NCBI RefSeq assembly: GCF_002775205.1
Contig: NC_036456.1
Location: 26,199,850 to 26,263,849, forward strand
Reading direction: 5' to 3'
From: Xiphophorus maculatus
Lineage: Eukaryota; Chordata; Actinopteri; Cyprinodontiformes; Poeciliidae
DNA length: 64,000 nucleotides
Shown here in pieces: positions 48,960 to 60,900 of this stretch (positions are counted from its first letter, which is position 1; every line of letters starts with the position of its first letter). The notes under the pieces were generated by a model, which was given only the letters and a program-made list of their open reading frames with translations, was not told the origin of the DNA and ran no database searches. A program made the position numbers and the translations under genes.

Positions 48960-49740
48960 CTTCCTTCTTCTTCTTCTCTAGTTTTTGTTTATTTTTGACA
49001 GTCGGGTTGTGAGGCGGTTTCTGCTGATGTCGCTTCCCTGTGAGTCACGCTGCTTTTCTTTTCTCGCTCTTGAATAAAATTCTAGTGAACATCGGTGATT
49101 TTTGTGAAATGAAACTTGAGTCAGAGTGAAAGTAGCAGATTAATGTGATTTCTGTCCCAACGGACGGGTATTTCCTCCTCGAATTGCTCTTTCACCTCAA
49201 ACTATTCATCATTCAGCACTCAAATATGCTTTCTCTGGAGTTTAATGCAACTGTTTATGCAGTCGAAAGGTTTCCTAGGGGAAAACCAGGAACCAGTATA
49301 AAACAGAACTCTATTTCTACCACAAATTTCATTGTAATTTATTAGAATTTTACGGCTCAGAGTGAATTATTTGTGAGCTGGAAGGAAAAATATTCATTGT
49401 TCTGTCACTTTTAACAAATAAAATGGTGAAAATATCTGAAAAGTGTGGCATGCATTTGTCTTCAGCCGCGCCCCCATCAGCCAGGTTTTCTACATTTTTT
49501 TAAATAACATTTCTGCTTTTATTGCACATTTTTTCTAAACTGTTTTTTAATGTTTATTAATACACATTATGTCTCAGCTGCACAACTCTTGGAACAATTA
49601 CTGCGCAATAGTTTTATATTAAAATCTTTAACAAAATATTAGTTAATCCTGTATTTTTATTTATATGTGTATATTTATATTAACACTTTAATCTGCTGTG
49701 AAAGTCAAATTTCACATCATGCCACAGATTTTTGCTTTCA
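48960..49740. other. Intergenic, no gene recognised
   Basis: A short TTCTTC run near 48965-48980. AT-rich otherwise. Confidence 0.5.
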
Positions 49741-50125
49741 GAGCAGTTTCTGGTCCGCTTGGTGTTCACATGTGCATTTGAACTGTGACTCCCCTCCAAT
49801 CAGCTCCTTCAGACTAGCCAGCAGCAATTAGCAAACAGATGGTGGAACATCTGCTGAGCTCGTTATATCAGGTACTTCTCAGTGTAATGACAGTAAAAAC
49901 CCTGATAAAGGGCAAAAAGAGGAGCTTCAGAAAGAGAAGGAGTTTTTTTTAAAGAGACAGAGGTCCAATTTCAAGGCATTAAAGTACAAAGTTTAATTTC
50001 TTTTAAGTCACATTTTATATAAACAACTTTTATGTAACAAATGAAAGTAACGTAGGTGTTTTATATATAAAATATGAAATGACACTATGTGCCTGGAAAA
50101 TACATAATACTACTACTTTAAAAGG
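49740..50125. repeat. Fragments of family C and family E repeats
   Basis: 49740-49800 (AGCAGTTTCTGGTCCGCTTG, GTGTTCACATGTGCATT) is family C. 49920-49985 and 50088-50125 are family E as at 40140 and 40945. Confidence 0.6.
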
Positions 50126-50480
50126 TTTTTTGAGTCACATGTGACTGCGCTGTTACCTAGCAACCCAAGCTGAGCCCAGCAATGTTACCTAGCAACAAAA
50201 GCAAAGTGCCAGCATGTTTGGTCAGCTGGTTTTACAGCTGGATGTGTTATATAATGGCTGCTGGAAGACACCAGTGTTTTGTTGTTGACTTACCATCCAG
50301 AAACCACCTGCTGAATTCTTTTTGGTTGTGCAGCAGGCTCCACTTCTGCTTTTCAAAGTTCTAAAATAGAACTGACCAGACTAAAATCTCATTATATAAG
50401 AATTATTTTACTTTTATTAAATATTTTAATAAAAGTAGACAACATGTTTTGTGTAGACCACAGACCTATCCCAACCCATT
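50126..50480 (+). repeat. Dispersed repeat family A, copy with paired X-boxes
   Basis: GTTACCTAGCAAC at 50152-50164 and 50184-50196, 32 bases apart. Then CAGCATGTTTGGTCAGCTGG, AATGGCTGCTGGAAGA and TTTTGTTGTTGACTTACCA, colinear with 7746-7900. Confidence 0.75.
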
Positions 50481-50509
50481 GAAGGAAGTACAATAGTTCA
50501 CCTTTAAGG

Positions 50510-51320
50510 AGAATCTTCGATTGAAACAGAAAATGCGCAGAAGTGGGAGAAATGACGGATCAACCGGTTGCAGCTTTCACTCTTGGGAATTTCCTCAGCA
50601 AAATGTCGCAGGAATAAAACTGAAACGGCAAATCAGGATGACTGGAAACAGTTTGACGGGGTTAAGAGGGCAGCCATCCAAGCGATCTCAGTTCACTTCC
50701 TCGACAATCAGCTCCGCCACTGCATCAGCAGGTAAATGTTTACTTTGGACGTTTGTTCGCCTGCAGGGTTTGTAGATGTTTGCTGCCAGTCAGAGCTGCT
50801 GGCTCGCCGTTTGACAGCTCGTCTTTGCGGGGAAATCCCATGGAAATGCCACGCCTCGCGCATACCACAATATCTGCCAGTTTGCCAACAGACTCGACGG
50901 CCGAGCCTGGAAATATTTCTACAAGCTCAAGCATGAAGCACAGGCCAACGGTAGCGATCAGAAATTAAAATTTAATCTATTTCTGCAGAATATTTTCCTA
51001 CTGATTTTAGTTCAATCATTTATGCTTTTCCTTCTACAGACTCGTGGCTCAAACCAGTATTTAAGGCGACAGGAAAAAAAGGTTTCCTCTTCTTTAAATC
51101 AACCATTTTCAGCTGGTTCCAGTCGAAGCTGCGCAGAAAGCGAAACGTATTGATTTTCACCTTCCTTTTGTGTCACTCCTTCAGCCCTTACACCTGAGGC
51201 GTTTTGTTCGCAGGTGAAACTCCACATTGCAGCGATTCCACGTCTTCGAAGGCGATGAGCGACGCGTACCTAAAGCTACTAACTGTTTGCAGGGTCAAAA
51301 CGAGGTTAGGTCACGGAGCA
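50510..51320. other. Unique, less AT-rich stretch without a gene
   Basis: Short overlapping ORFs in three frames at 50521-50968 give no recognised protein. No repeat found elsewhere in the window. It contains a forkhead-like TGTTTAC (50735) and several TGACAG/CTGTCA-like words. A candidate for conservation testing only. Confidence 0.3.
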
Positions 51321-51712
51321 ATCTGCCATTTTCACATCCATCAATCATTCCGGTTGCTTAATATGAGCCAATAGCTCCAAAAAAACAACTTTTAAGCCAA
51401 CAAATTGGCATGATGAGAGGAGAGCTGTGATAAATCCTGGGATGTTTTTATTAAACCACAACTATGTTTTATTCTGGATGTTATTTTTACTAGTTAAAAC
51501 TATAAATTGTGTTTTTTTTATTTAAATTCTTGTGTATTGCCATCACATTTGCTATTAAGATCTGGTAAAAATGGCTGCATTTACATTCATTAATAAAGTG
51601 ACACATAAGGATCCTTTTATATATTTTATATTAAAAAAGTCGTTTTACATATTTATTAAAATCGTATAAGACAAAATAAATCAAGCTCATCTGCTTTTTC
51701 ATATTGCTAACT

Positions 51713-51972
51713 AGAAACAGCCAATCAGAGCAAGGAGGAGGGTCTTAGCGCTGTCAATCACTCTTGTGTTCATTCCTTGCCCCTTGCTACGCTTCACCAC
51801 AACATAGCATGCTGCGAATGCTAATGCTAGTTAGCGTAACAATCGATGACAGCAGATAAATGGTTTTCCTGGAACAGTAAGTTGTTTCTCTGCCATTAGC
51901 ACATTTAGCAGCATATTCATGAGGATGACTGACAACGCTAAGACCCTCCTCCTGGCTCTGATTGGTTATTTT
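51713..51972. mobile_element. Foldback element family D, copy 2
   Basis: The left end reads AACAGCCAATCAGAGCAAGG and the right end CCTGGCTCTGATTGGTTA, inverted. The internal GCTGTCAATCA and TAGCATGCT-like words match 45775-46000. Confidence 0.8.
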
Positions 51973-51999
51973 TAGACGGAAGCGATGCATTCCTTCGGT

Positions 52000-52660
52000 C
52001 TTTCAACAATTGTGTCTCATAGCGTCATGACATAGTGACAGTTTTAATAAATATGAAAAAATATATATATTTTTCTAAAAGTTACATATTGCAAATTTAT
52101 AGAATAAAAACTTTAAAAGATGAATAAAAGAACAAGACAATTACAGAAGTAATTACTAAATAAAATGTTGAATATAATTTATTTTAATTGCTATTTCTGG
52201 TCTTTTACCAAACAGTAAGGTCAAAATGTTTTAATTTGAATCCTCTGCTGATTTTTACAGTGATTGTTGAACAGATTTATACCTGTCGGTAAAAACACAG
52301 ATTTAGGCAAAAATATCTCTAACAGAGTGTAAATAAATACACAGAGTCAGAATGTATGGTTGGGTAAAATGTAAACAACGGCCAAAGAGTGGCTAACGGC
52401 AGAGCATTCCTCCTTCCAAGGAAACCGCCTAATAACCGCAGACTGCCGGTTCCCTTGAAGTGGTTGGTGCCGGAGCGCTCGGTGTGGCAAACAGAACCTC
52501 CTGGCTGCAAACATGCAAACAAACAAACAGGCGAACGTGTTCCTGCGGGCGTGTGGGTCTGGACCGGGCCCAGACGTCTGCTTCCAATCAGCTTCCTGAT
52601 CATAATCTCTGTCTCTCCGTTGTATCGCTCCACATGTCAAACAATTGGGACAACATCCAG
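52000..52660. other. Intergenic, partly GC-balanced
   Basis: 52380-52640 is non-repetitive with a (CAAA)n patch. Overlapping ORFs on both strands, none recognised. Confidence 0.4.
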
Positions 52661-52669
52661 AGTTTGGCA

Positions 52670-52840
52670 GAAACTAGATACATTTACTCTATTACATTTA
52701 CTTGAGTAACTTTTTTGAAAAAAATAGTGTTTTTACTATGTTGTAGTTTTTTCTTTTATTTGAGTAATTTTATTATGAAGTATTTCGACTCTCGCTTGAG
52801 TAAAATTTCTGGATTTTCTACCCACTGAGTGAAAAACAAA
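52670..52840. repeat. Dispersed repeat (TTACTTGAGTAA type)
   Basis: Contains ATTTACTTGAGTAACTTTTT, TTTATTTGAGTAATTTTATT and CTTGAGTAAAATTTCTGGAT, a very common teleost interspersed repeat vocabulary. Confidence 0.6.
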
Positions 52841-54780
52841 CATGGTTTAACCAAAAATTTACCAGACACAGACCTGCAGTTTTTGTTAAAGTTTCTTAAG
52901 TTTTTTATTAAAGGAAACTGATGTGGAAAAATGCTCTTTTCTGATTTTCTTATTTTTTGTTTCTTATATAAATGTTTGTCATTTTAACATAACAAAATTT
53001 CCACTTAACTTTATATTTTGGTCCATTTGATTGTGTAATTTTTAAATATGAAATGATTGATAATTTGATCAGTTGCTCAGTTTTTAAGTACGCTTTTTAC
53101 CAAATACTTTTTTTTACTCTTCAATAATTTCTTGGATGGCTTCTTATGGTTGACTATTCTGACATTACAGCTTACGATTAAAATTAACGTGTCAATATAA
53201 TGTAATTAATAAATTAAAATTAACACGTTAACGTTCCCGGCCTTGTTTGCACTTATACGGTGTCCAGACAATCGTGGTTATACATACACACGAGACAAAC
53301 AGAATTTGTGGGAAGAAATAGTTTTGTAAGTTAATAAAGACAGTATTTTATGTGGCAAAACTAATTATTTTTATCACTGACTTTATTGTTTTTTTATTGT
53401 TTCATAAACGTGCTTCTCTGAGCCACAAATCGTAATTCAGGGTGATCACGAATTGTGGCGAAGTGCAAACCGAGCCACATACAGTGTAACTTTTGAATCG
53501 TACCACCTGTTGTCTTGTTCTCTAATATTTTAAGAGGTATTTGTAAAATACCTCTTAAAATTATATTTGTGGAATAGGTAACATTTAACAGCTTTAAATG
53601 TTTAGCTAGTTACAAGGATGAAACATTTCGTGGTCACAAAACATGCTCTTTAGTTCTCTTTAATTTATGTACTTATTTATTCTTTGGTCTTACTTGGTTT
53701 TTCTCCAACTTTGCCCAAAATATTTATCTTTAGATTTACTAAAACAAGGAATATTCGAAAAAAACATTTTGTGTGTTGAAACATAACATTTTGTTGTGAC
53801 ACTACTTATGTATATACATTTTGTTTTCTTTTTATACACGCCTTTGTCGTCGCCTTTATGTTTGTTGTCTTTGCTTCACTAATTGAGTAATTTATAGATC
53901 AATACTTGCCAGTCTGCAATATTAATTTTGTTGCACTAATTGGTGAATACACAATAAAAACCAAAATAAGAAACATCTCACCAGTCAGATATTTTTTCTT
54001 TGTGGTTTATTACAGGAGTACACATAGCAGTCTTGGTAACAAAAAAAGAAAATGGAAAAACTATTACGACACATTCATAATTAAACTAAATGAACATTTC
54101 TTCCTGTAAAAAGAATTGCAAATTATGTACAGAAGGACATAAGACAGACTCAGAAACCAACAGGTTGAAAGGAAGATTGAACTGTAGTCACATGGCACTT
54201 AAAAAATAAACATATCTGGCAAGTGCTTTCTGTTTCCATAATTAATGTAAAATAAAATGCAGTGATAATAAGTCTGGATAACAAAAATAATAATTATTAC
54301 AGTAATCAAATCAACAATATCAACATTTTAAACACTGTTTACAATATAAACTGAAATTCATAACATTCTAAATACATCCAATATTTACCAAAGACATTCA
54401 TGTAGGCTAAAAACTAAATCTGCAATAGAATAAAAAATAACATTTCAAATATCTTATACCAACAATATTATTCATACAATAACATTAATAATAGGTTATT
54501 AGTTGACGTAAATAGCTATTTCCCCATAGTCTGATAAAGAATAATGTACAAATTAATACACACCTATTAATAACCCTATTAATGCTCCTTATGCTTTAAA
54601 TTTTTAATTTTTTTAAAAAGAATTGACATAACACAAATCTCACTCAGTACAAACTATTGCAATCTATAACTTTCAACTTGAAAACGTATACAAGAAAAAG
54701 CAGCAAAACAAACCTTTTCAGTTTTTATATTTCTCTGTTGTGAAAAATAAAAAATAAAAAAAATCAGTGGTGTGGTTGGG
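52841..54780. other. AT-rich intergenic, no gene recognised
   Basis: 53210-53235 has AATTAACACGTTAACG-type words also seen near 46140. 54110-54660 is very AT-rich. A 67-codon ORF at 53906 is not credible. Confidence 0.5.
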
Positions 54781-54847
54781 AGAAATGAAAAGGGCGTGGC
54801 ATTGGCAGAGTCCATCACGACCGTCCAACAGGTGAAAGCCTTGTAGG

Positions 54848-55075
54848 CATAAGCCCCGCCCCCTGCCTGATATCTCATTGGTCCTTTTCTCTTTAGAACT
54901 CTCCGGAATGTCTGAAAGTTCCGCTAGCGAGATCCAGAATTCCATGGAGGAAGCCCCGCCCCCTGTCCGATACCCCATTGGTCCATTTCTCAGGCGCTTT
55001 AGAATGTCAAAATTCCGGAATTGTAGCAAGTTCCGGATCTCCGCTGCAGAAGCTCCGCCCCCCCAAAATCTATGG
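54848..55075. repeat. 100-bp tandem repeat carrying GC-box and CCAAT modules
   Basis: CCCCGCCCCC occurs at 54854-54863 and 54954-54963, and a third GC-rich box at about 55055. ATTGG (CCAAT on the minus strand) occurs at 54877-54881 and 54977-54981, so the period is exactly 100 bases. Between them GTTCCG and GGATCTCC/AGATCC words also repeat. On the minus strand each unit reads as a CCAAT box followed by a GC box, as in many promoters. The minus-strand ORF spanning the array is repeat-encoded. Confidence 0.85.
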
Positions 55076-55984
55076 GGTAACCGAACACGCAAATTCCCAA
55101 AGTTCTGATTGTGCAATCACCTCAAGCCTTCTGGGACTGAATTTGCTTTGCAGTCTTATTGTTGAACGGAGGAGCAACGAGAGAGTAAACGCCGTTGGCC
55201 TCCATGATGGTGGAACAATAAAAGAAGTGCACAAAAAAAAAGACAAAGATAAGGCAGCACTTAAGCAGCATGTATGTAGGTCTCTTCCTATATATTTTCA
55301 CCACATCCCCTGATCGTTTAACCCGGTTCCAGCCTAAGAAGGTGCACTGCTTTATGAGAACAAGCATACTATCAAATACGTTCATTATCCATGACGTTTT
55401 AATCTCATAATGTAAGTTGGTAGCTTTGTTAATTTAATAACTAGAAAAACTGAAAGTTGTGCCTTCTGAACTGTAAAAGATAAGATAGGAATACATTAGC
55501 TAAAAAATAAAATCTTAATTTGCCAGGTAGTTGTTTCACCTAAAAAATTAAAGCTATTAGTAAGAGATTTTATTTTGCAGTCAGAAAAATATCAACAAGC
55601 AGATAATCTAAGTTTTACATTGTCTTCTTTACACCTGAGTTTAACGTCAGCATCACTAGGTTAAGCAAAATTTAGGAAGCGTTCAAGTCTGTATTTTTTA
55701 TTGTTAGGAATACTCAACCTGTGTTTTGTTGTTTTGTTTTGTTTTTCAAAAAGAGTTTTGTTTGTTTTTTGTTTTTTACTGGTTTTTAATACCATAACAG
55801 CCGTAGATTTTGTGGTGTTAGTTGTGTCATTGATGGTAAGCAGAACCTTTTTGGGAATAATTTCAGGTAAATTTGGTTCAAACCTTTTTTGACCAAAAAG
55901 GTTTGGAAACTTACTGAGTAAATTGGATATGAAAATAAAGTAAGTTTGGTCAACATTTAAGCTCAACTTCTAAAGCTAATTCTA
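55076..55984. other. Intergenic, no gene recognised
   Basis: Poly-T/G-rich words near 55730-55780. Short ORFs on both strands only. Confidence 0.45.
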
Positions 55985-56690
55985 ATTTGTTCGGCTAAAC
56001 ATGACCAAGTCAGTTTGGTCCCGAAAGCTAACCAAGTAGGTTTTTCAACGCGACCAAGTGGGACTGACAACAAAGAAGGATTTCTTTCCAAAAATCCTAT
56101 TGAGTATAATTGTTTCCTAAACCCAATGACGTATAATTTCTTCCTAAATTCAATCAAGTAGGGTTGGTTTCTAAACCTGGCCAAGAAAGACTGGTTCCTA
56201 AACCCAATGAAGTAGGACTACTCTCTAAACACAACCAAACAGAATTGGGAACCAAGTAGGACTGGTACATAAACCAATCCAACCAAGAAGGTCTGGTTCC
56301 TAAATCCAATCAAGTAGGGTTGGTTTCTAAAAACAACCAAGTAGGATTGACAACAAAGAAGGATTTCTTTCCAAAATCCGATCAAGTAGAATTGGTTCCT
56401 AAACACAATCAAGTAAGGTGGGTTCTTAAACCTGACCAAGTGGGAATGGTTTCTAAACCTAATCAAGTCAGTGTAGTCCCTAAACCAGTCAAGTAGGATT
56501 GGTCCTTAACCAAGTTTCTGTTTCAACATAAGTAAGTTGGTTTGTTTCCCGAATCTTATCATGTAGATCTGGTTCCTGAACCTAATCAAGTATGAAAAAC
56601 TGGGTTTCCTAACCAAGCAGAATTAGTTCTTAAGCCAAACTAAGTAGGTTTGGTTCATTAACCCTATCCAGGTTCCTAAAGCTTAACAAT
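55985..56690. repeat. Degenerate ~27-bp minisatellite
   Basis: The unit is of the type CCAAGTAGGATTGGTTCCTAA. More than 20 diverged units run across ~700 bp. In minus-strand translation the period is nine residues (FRNQPYLIG / FRNQTFLVG), which keeps ORFs open without implying protein. Confidence 0.85.
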
Positions 56691-57144
56691 TGTATTTCCA
56701 ATAAAGAAGATTTTGTTATTAAGATTAATGAAGAAAGCTTTTCATAAACCTAACAATAGATTTGATGATCAAATAAAAGGCAAACCAAACAGGATATAAA
56801 TAAAACAAACCAGTTTTTAAATCAAGCTGTTATTAGAATATCTGGTTATTCTTTAGACCTTCCTGTTTGCTTTTAAAGAACAAGTTACTTTTTTGTTTTT
56901 TTTAGGTAATTTTAAAAAAACTAAGTTGTTTCTATTTTAAAATGTATTGTATGCTTAACATATCCATTCAATAAAAGCAATTTTGTCCTTGATATTTTTT
57001 TTATTATTAACTTTTTAAATATTCATCCCTGTATCAGATATTACACATTTTAGCACATGGGTGCAAGGTTAAATATTTGCCAATAAGAAAAACTCTGTTT
57101 CCATATAATCCATCTCTTTTACCCTGCAAGTCAACTGAAAATGA
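56691..57144. other. AT-rich flank between minisatellite and cyp26b1 3' end
   Basis: Contains the alternative poly(A) signal complement 57005-57000 (AATAAA on the minus strand). It may belong to a longer cyp26b1 3' UTR. Confidence 0.35.
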
Positions 57145-57578
57145 TTTATTGAATTTAAGCACAAGCAAAATGGTTGAAAATTATATTCCTTCTCTCTATA
57201 CCCTGTTTTATCTCTCGCCTCTCTCTAAAACACCCTTACTGTTCTCATCTCAACTCTTCATTTCACCAAAAGTCTGTTGTGCACCACTCCCATTCAAATT
57301 ATATTAGATAGCTTTTTGTACATATTTTCTAAGTATACTTCTTCAGAAAATACACAGAATAGAGCATATTTAAAAAGTTTTTGGCAGTTTCCTCCTTTCT
57401 TAAAGAAGAGTCCTGATAACCACTTGTTAGAAGAGTCTGAAAGAACGCTCCAATCTGGCAGAACAAAGGTGAAGAAGGAAAAATCTTTCTGAAATTATTG
57501 TTTCTTTCCATCAATCTTCTCCCTAAAGACTTAAATCTCTGAACTTCTCCACCCACCCCTCATGAGCAGCCGCCCTTA
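57145..57578 (-). other. cyp26b1: Probable cyp26b1 3' UTR with candidate poly(A) signal
   Basis: On the minus strand the first AATAAA after the stop codon is at 57150-57145, about 430 bases downstream. A second lies at 57005-57000. I cannot tell which is used, and known CYP26B1 3' UTRs can be kilobases long. No ORF with family resemblance is present here. Confidence 0.45.
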
Positions 57579-57971
57579 CTACACCGTCGCTCCCAGCAGC
57601 TCGTCTGACTTCGCCAAGATCTCGTTCTGATTGGAGTCCAGGCCGTAGAACTTGACCTTTAGCCCGTCGACGGGGTGAACCACGGGGACCGTGACGACAC
57701 GTGGGAACTGGCGAGTGGCCAGTTCAAAGCGGCTGGTGCTGGCCAACTCGATGGCTAGGATGCGGAGGAAAAGCGTGGCGAGTTGCTTTCCCAGACAGGA
57801 GCGAACGCCGCCGCCGAACGGCAGGTAGTGGAAGCGGCCCTCCTTGTCTTCGCTCCGCTCCTGACTGAAGCGGTCGGGGTCGAAGGCTTCTACGTCTTTG
57901 AAGACGGCAGCTGTGTCGTGAGTGTCCCGAATGCTGTACATCACGCTCCAGCCTTTGGGAATCTGAACTCC
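57579..57971 (-). CDS. cyp26b1: cyp26b1 last coding exon with haem-binding loop
   Basis: The acceptor is TCTACAG|GGAGTT. It encodes 130 residues and a TAG stop at 57581-57579. The exon contains [21 protein letters not shown] and the haem-ligand loop [10 protein letters not shown] (Cys codon 57797-57795), and ends ATV. No frameshift or stop interrupts it. It is clearly more GC-rich than the surrounding DNA, as expected of a real coding exon. Confidence 0.96.
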   Translation of the reverse strand, partial: GVQIPKGWSVMYSIRDTHDTAAVFKDVEAFDPDRFSQERSEDKEGRFHYLPFGGGVRSCLGKQLATLFLRILAIELASTSRFELATRQFPRVVTVPVVHPVDGLKVKFYGLDSNQNEILAKSDELLGATV

Positions 57972-60900
57972 CTGTAGAGAAAAATACCAGAGAATAAGAC
58001 GATTTGTAAGATTTATCTGATGCAATTGGTCCTAAAAATTAAAGCAGACTCTTCTACAATTTTTGGAAATAATTTCTAAGCTAACTATGAAAAGTATTCA
58101 TGATTAGTTGTGACTATAAATTTGTGGCAGCGTGTCGTCAGATCCTGGCTCCAAGCTTCCTGTTGGAGGGGAAAAAACTTCTCGCCAACAATGACTGCCA
58201 CTGGTTTTAGCTGTCTAGTTATCAACATAACTCGCTAAATATTAAATGTACACCATGATATATAAAAGAAAAATGTATGCAGTGCTTTTCTACTAATCGT
58301 CAACACTATGACAACTAGATAACAAGGTCAGGAAAAAGCTTTAATAGAAATATCCAACAACAATTTAATAGAAATTTAAAAGCAATAGCAAGGAAGAGGG
58401 AACTTGGTAAGTTATGCTAGCTTGACTTTGACAATTTAACAAGTAGATGTGCTGCAGAATTTGATGTGTTTTGGTCCAGTTAAAAATAAAAAAAGACGAC
58501 CCACACATCAACTCAGTAGAAGATCTTTAAATTAGCTGATTATCCGCCGCCGTGTTCAAATGATCACTTATTAAACAAACATCAAGCCTGAAAACATGCA
58601 ACTGAGACGGACTGAATGATCTGTTCTTTATGCGCAAAACGTCTGCGTGTTTCTTGGTGTTGAATCCTGATACACTAGTGGAGCTTTTGTCAGTCAGTCG
58701 CTATAGCAACGAGTCTGTGTGTAGCACAGCCGACACAGAGCTTGAGAAAAACAGAATGTGAGCGGTTATGAGCTGTTGCCAATGGTTTTTCTGCTGGCGC
58801 ACAGCACTAAATTAATGGTGCCTACATCTCCAGGTTTCATTTTGATAATGGAGTTGTTCTAAAAGAATTGTCTTTTCCCCTCCAGCTTTGTGCCCATGCA
58901 CAAAATTAAGACTTGATTTGAGAAACATTTATTTAAGATGTAGAAACGAGACATAAGATTACTGTCGGCTGTTTAATTTATAAATTCTGATAAGATGTCA
59001 CCATATTATTTATGCACCAATGCCTCTTGTGTAGATGACGTATCCTGGGTGCTACGTACAGCCAGATTATTCATTTTTGGTAATTGTTTAGTAATTTCCG
59101 GTCGACTGTTCCGTAACAAAGCCTGATAGGAGCAGGATGAACCCACAACACAACTATCTTCTTGTTTATTGTTACAGTAAGACACTGATTTACTGCTAGG
59201 TTATCTTGGTGAGCTGGGAAAGACATATCTAAAAGTCACCAGGAAAACATTTAAAGGTAATACGATTTATTTTTTAATTGACCCCTAAGAACCTGAAGGG
59301 AATACGGCCTAACGCAGTGCCTTGAGGTACTCCACTAATAATAAAATGAACAGAATTGCACATAAAGACTTACATCTAGTTCGAAGGTCTGCATTGCTGT
59401 TCGGTAGGCCCCGGAGACCGGCGTGTACAGCCTCAGCACCTCCTTGATGACACAGTCCAGGTACTTGAGGCTGATGATGGTGTCCAGCCTCAGCTCTTGT
59501 TCAGGACAGAGGCAGCCGTTGTGGAGGAGGCCTCTGCCTCTCAGCTCCTCCCTGAGGCGCTCCAGAACCTGAGGGTGGCGGAGGAGCGCCATGATCAGGG
59601 AGGTGCTAGCACTGGCGGTGGTGGCGAAGGCGGCGAAGATCAGCTCAATGGTTGACTCCTATGGAAGTGTGAGAGAAGTTGATGCAGCTTTTATTTCAGC
59701 TTGCAGTCATCTTAACGATAAGAGAACTGTGATTGTTTAAAACAGCATTTTTAAAGAGTTTAAATATTGAATGTAAAAAATCTCTGGTGAACTCTTAAGG
59801 CGTTTTCACACCTGACAGTCCACAAGACTCGGTTTGATTGTGGACCAAAATTGTTACATTTTCAGCTGCTGCGGTTCTCTTTCACACGGCACTGAGTCAA
59901 ATGAACCAAATCCTTTATAAAACAGGTTCCCCTCCTCGCCTGTGGTGGCGCTGCACTAAAAACTACTGACAGGAACGACACAAAAACCTGTGAAGGGTTA
60001 GCGTTAGACGCTGAACGCAACTTCCTTCTTCAGGAAATAGTGGAGAGGAGTCAAATGTTACCGGTTGTAGGATTTTCTTTTTGTCTTTGGTATAAAATAA
60101 AAAACACACTATTTCTCCCACTAGCATGTTTGTTTGGTTTTATTTACCCAGAATGCCCAGCGCTATAGTTGGACTCCTGCTTCTGGAACGCTCTCCGGTT
60201 CGCTTGGTGTTCACATATGAATTCGAACTGCACCAGAATTCACTTCAACCAAACATAGACCTTGGTTTGTAGGTGAACCAAAGTTTGATTAGGTATTTAA
60301 ACAAACCGGACTTTCTCGACAAAACCTAGATTAAAGCGGACTAAACATGGCTGGTGTGAAAGCTCCCCTTACTCTTCCATAAGGCTCCACATGTTGGACA
60401 CTAACTACCTTGCTCTAGCAACAAAATCTTTTAGCTTTGCTGGACAATTTATGATTAAAGAAAAGAAGTTTTCTCTCCTTGGATTCTTAGTTTTGCTTTG
60501 ATTTATTATTTTGAAAATGCAGTTGGTAAAAATCTAAACCAAGTAAGGAAACTTGCTTTGGCGACAAATCCTCTGTTTACCTTCACTTTCTTATTGTTGG
60601 CAAAGTTGCCCCCCTCTCCAGAAAAAAACCCTGATGGAAATGTTTTTGATTCCTGAAAAGTGGCACATTTGAAAGAAAGTAAGAAGATGTTTTCCAATAA
60701 TAAAGAATGTGCCACACTGGTTCTGGAATAAATAACAGAGACCGGGCCGTGTGCCTCAGATTGTAAACCTCTCTCCTCTGCCATCACCTGTGTCTGCGCT
60801 TTGCGCAGCACGTGTGTTTTAAATGCGTCACAGCAGCGAAGGGGAGCGCCGGGGCCTCCCCAGCTCACTTCTTGAGCACAGTTGAGTGTGTACGTACAGG

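Noticed and set aside
54718..55116. 132-codon minus-strand ORF
   Set aside because: Encoded by the 100-bp tandem repeat; its internal similarity reflects DNA repetition and it resembles no protein.
56218..56466. Minus-strand ORF with FRNQPYLIG repeats
   Set aside because: The nine-residue periodicity comes from the 27-bp minisatellite, and units elsewhere in the array contain stops.
60506..60868. 120-codon minus-strand ORF in the cyp26b1 intron as an alternative exon
   Set aside because: No similarity to P450 sequence, and including it would break the continuous join from MQELK to ESTIEL seen without it.
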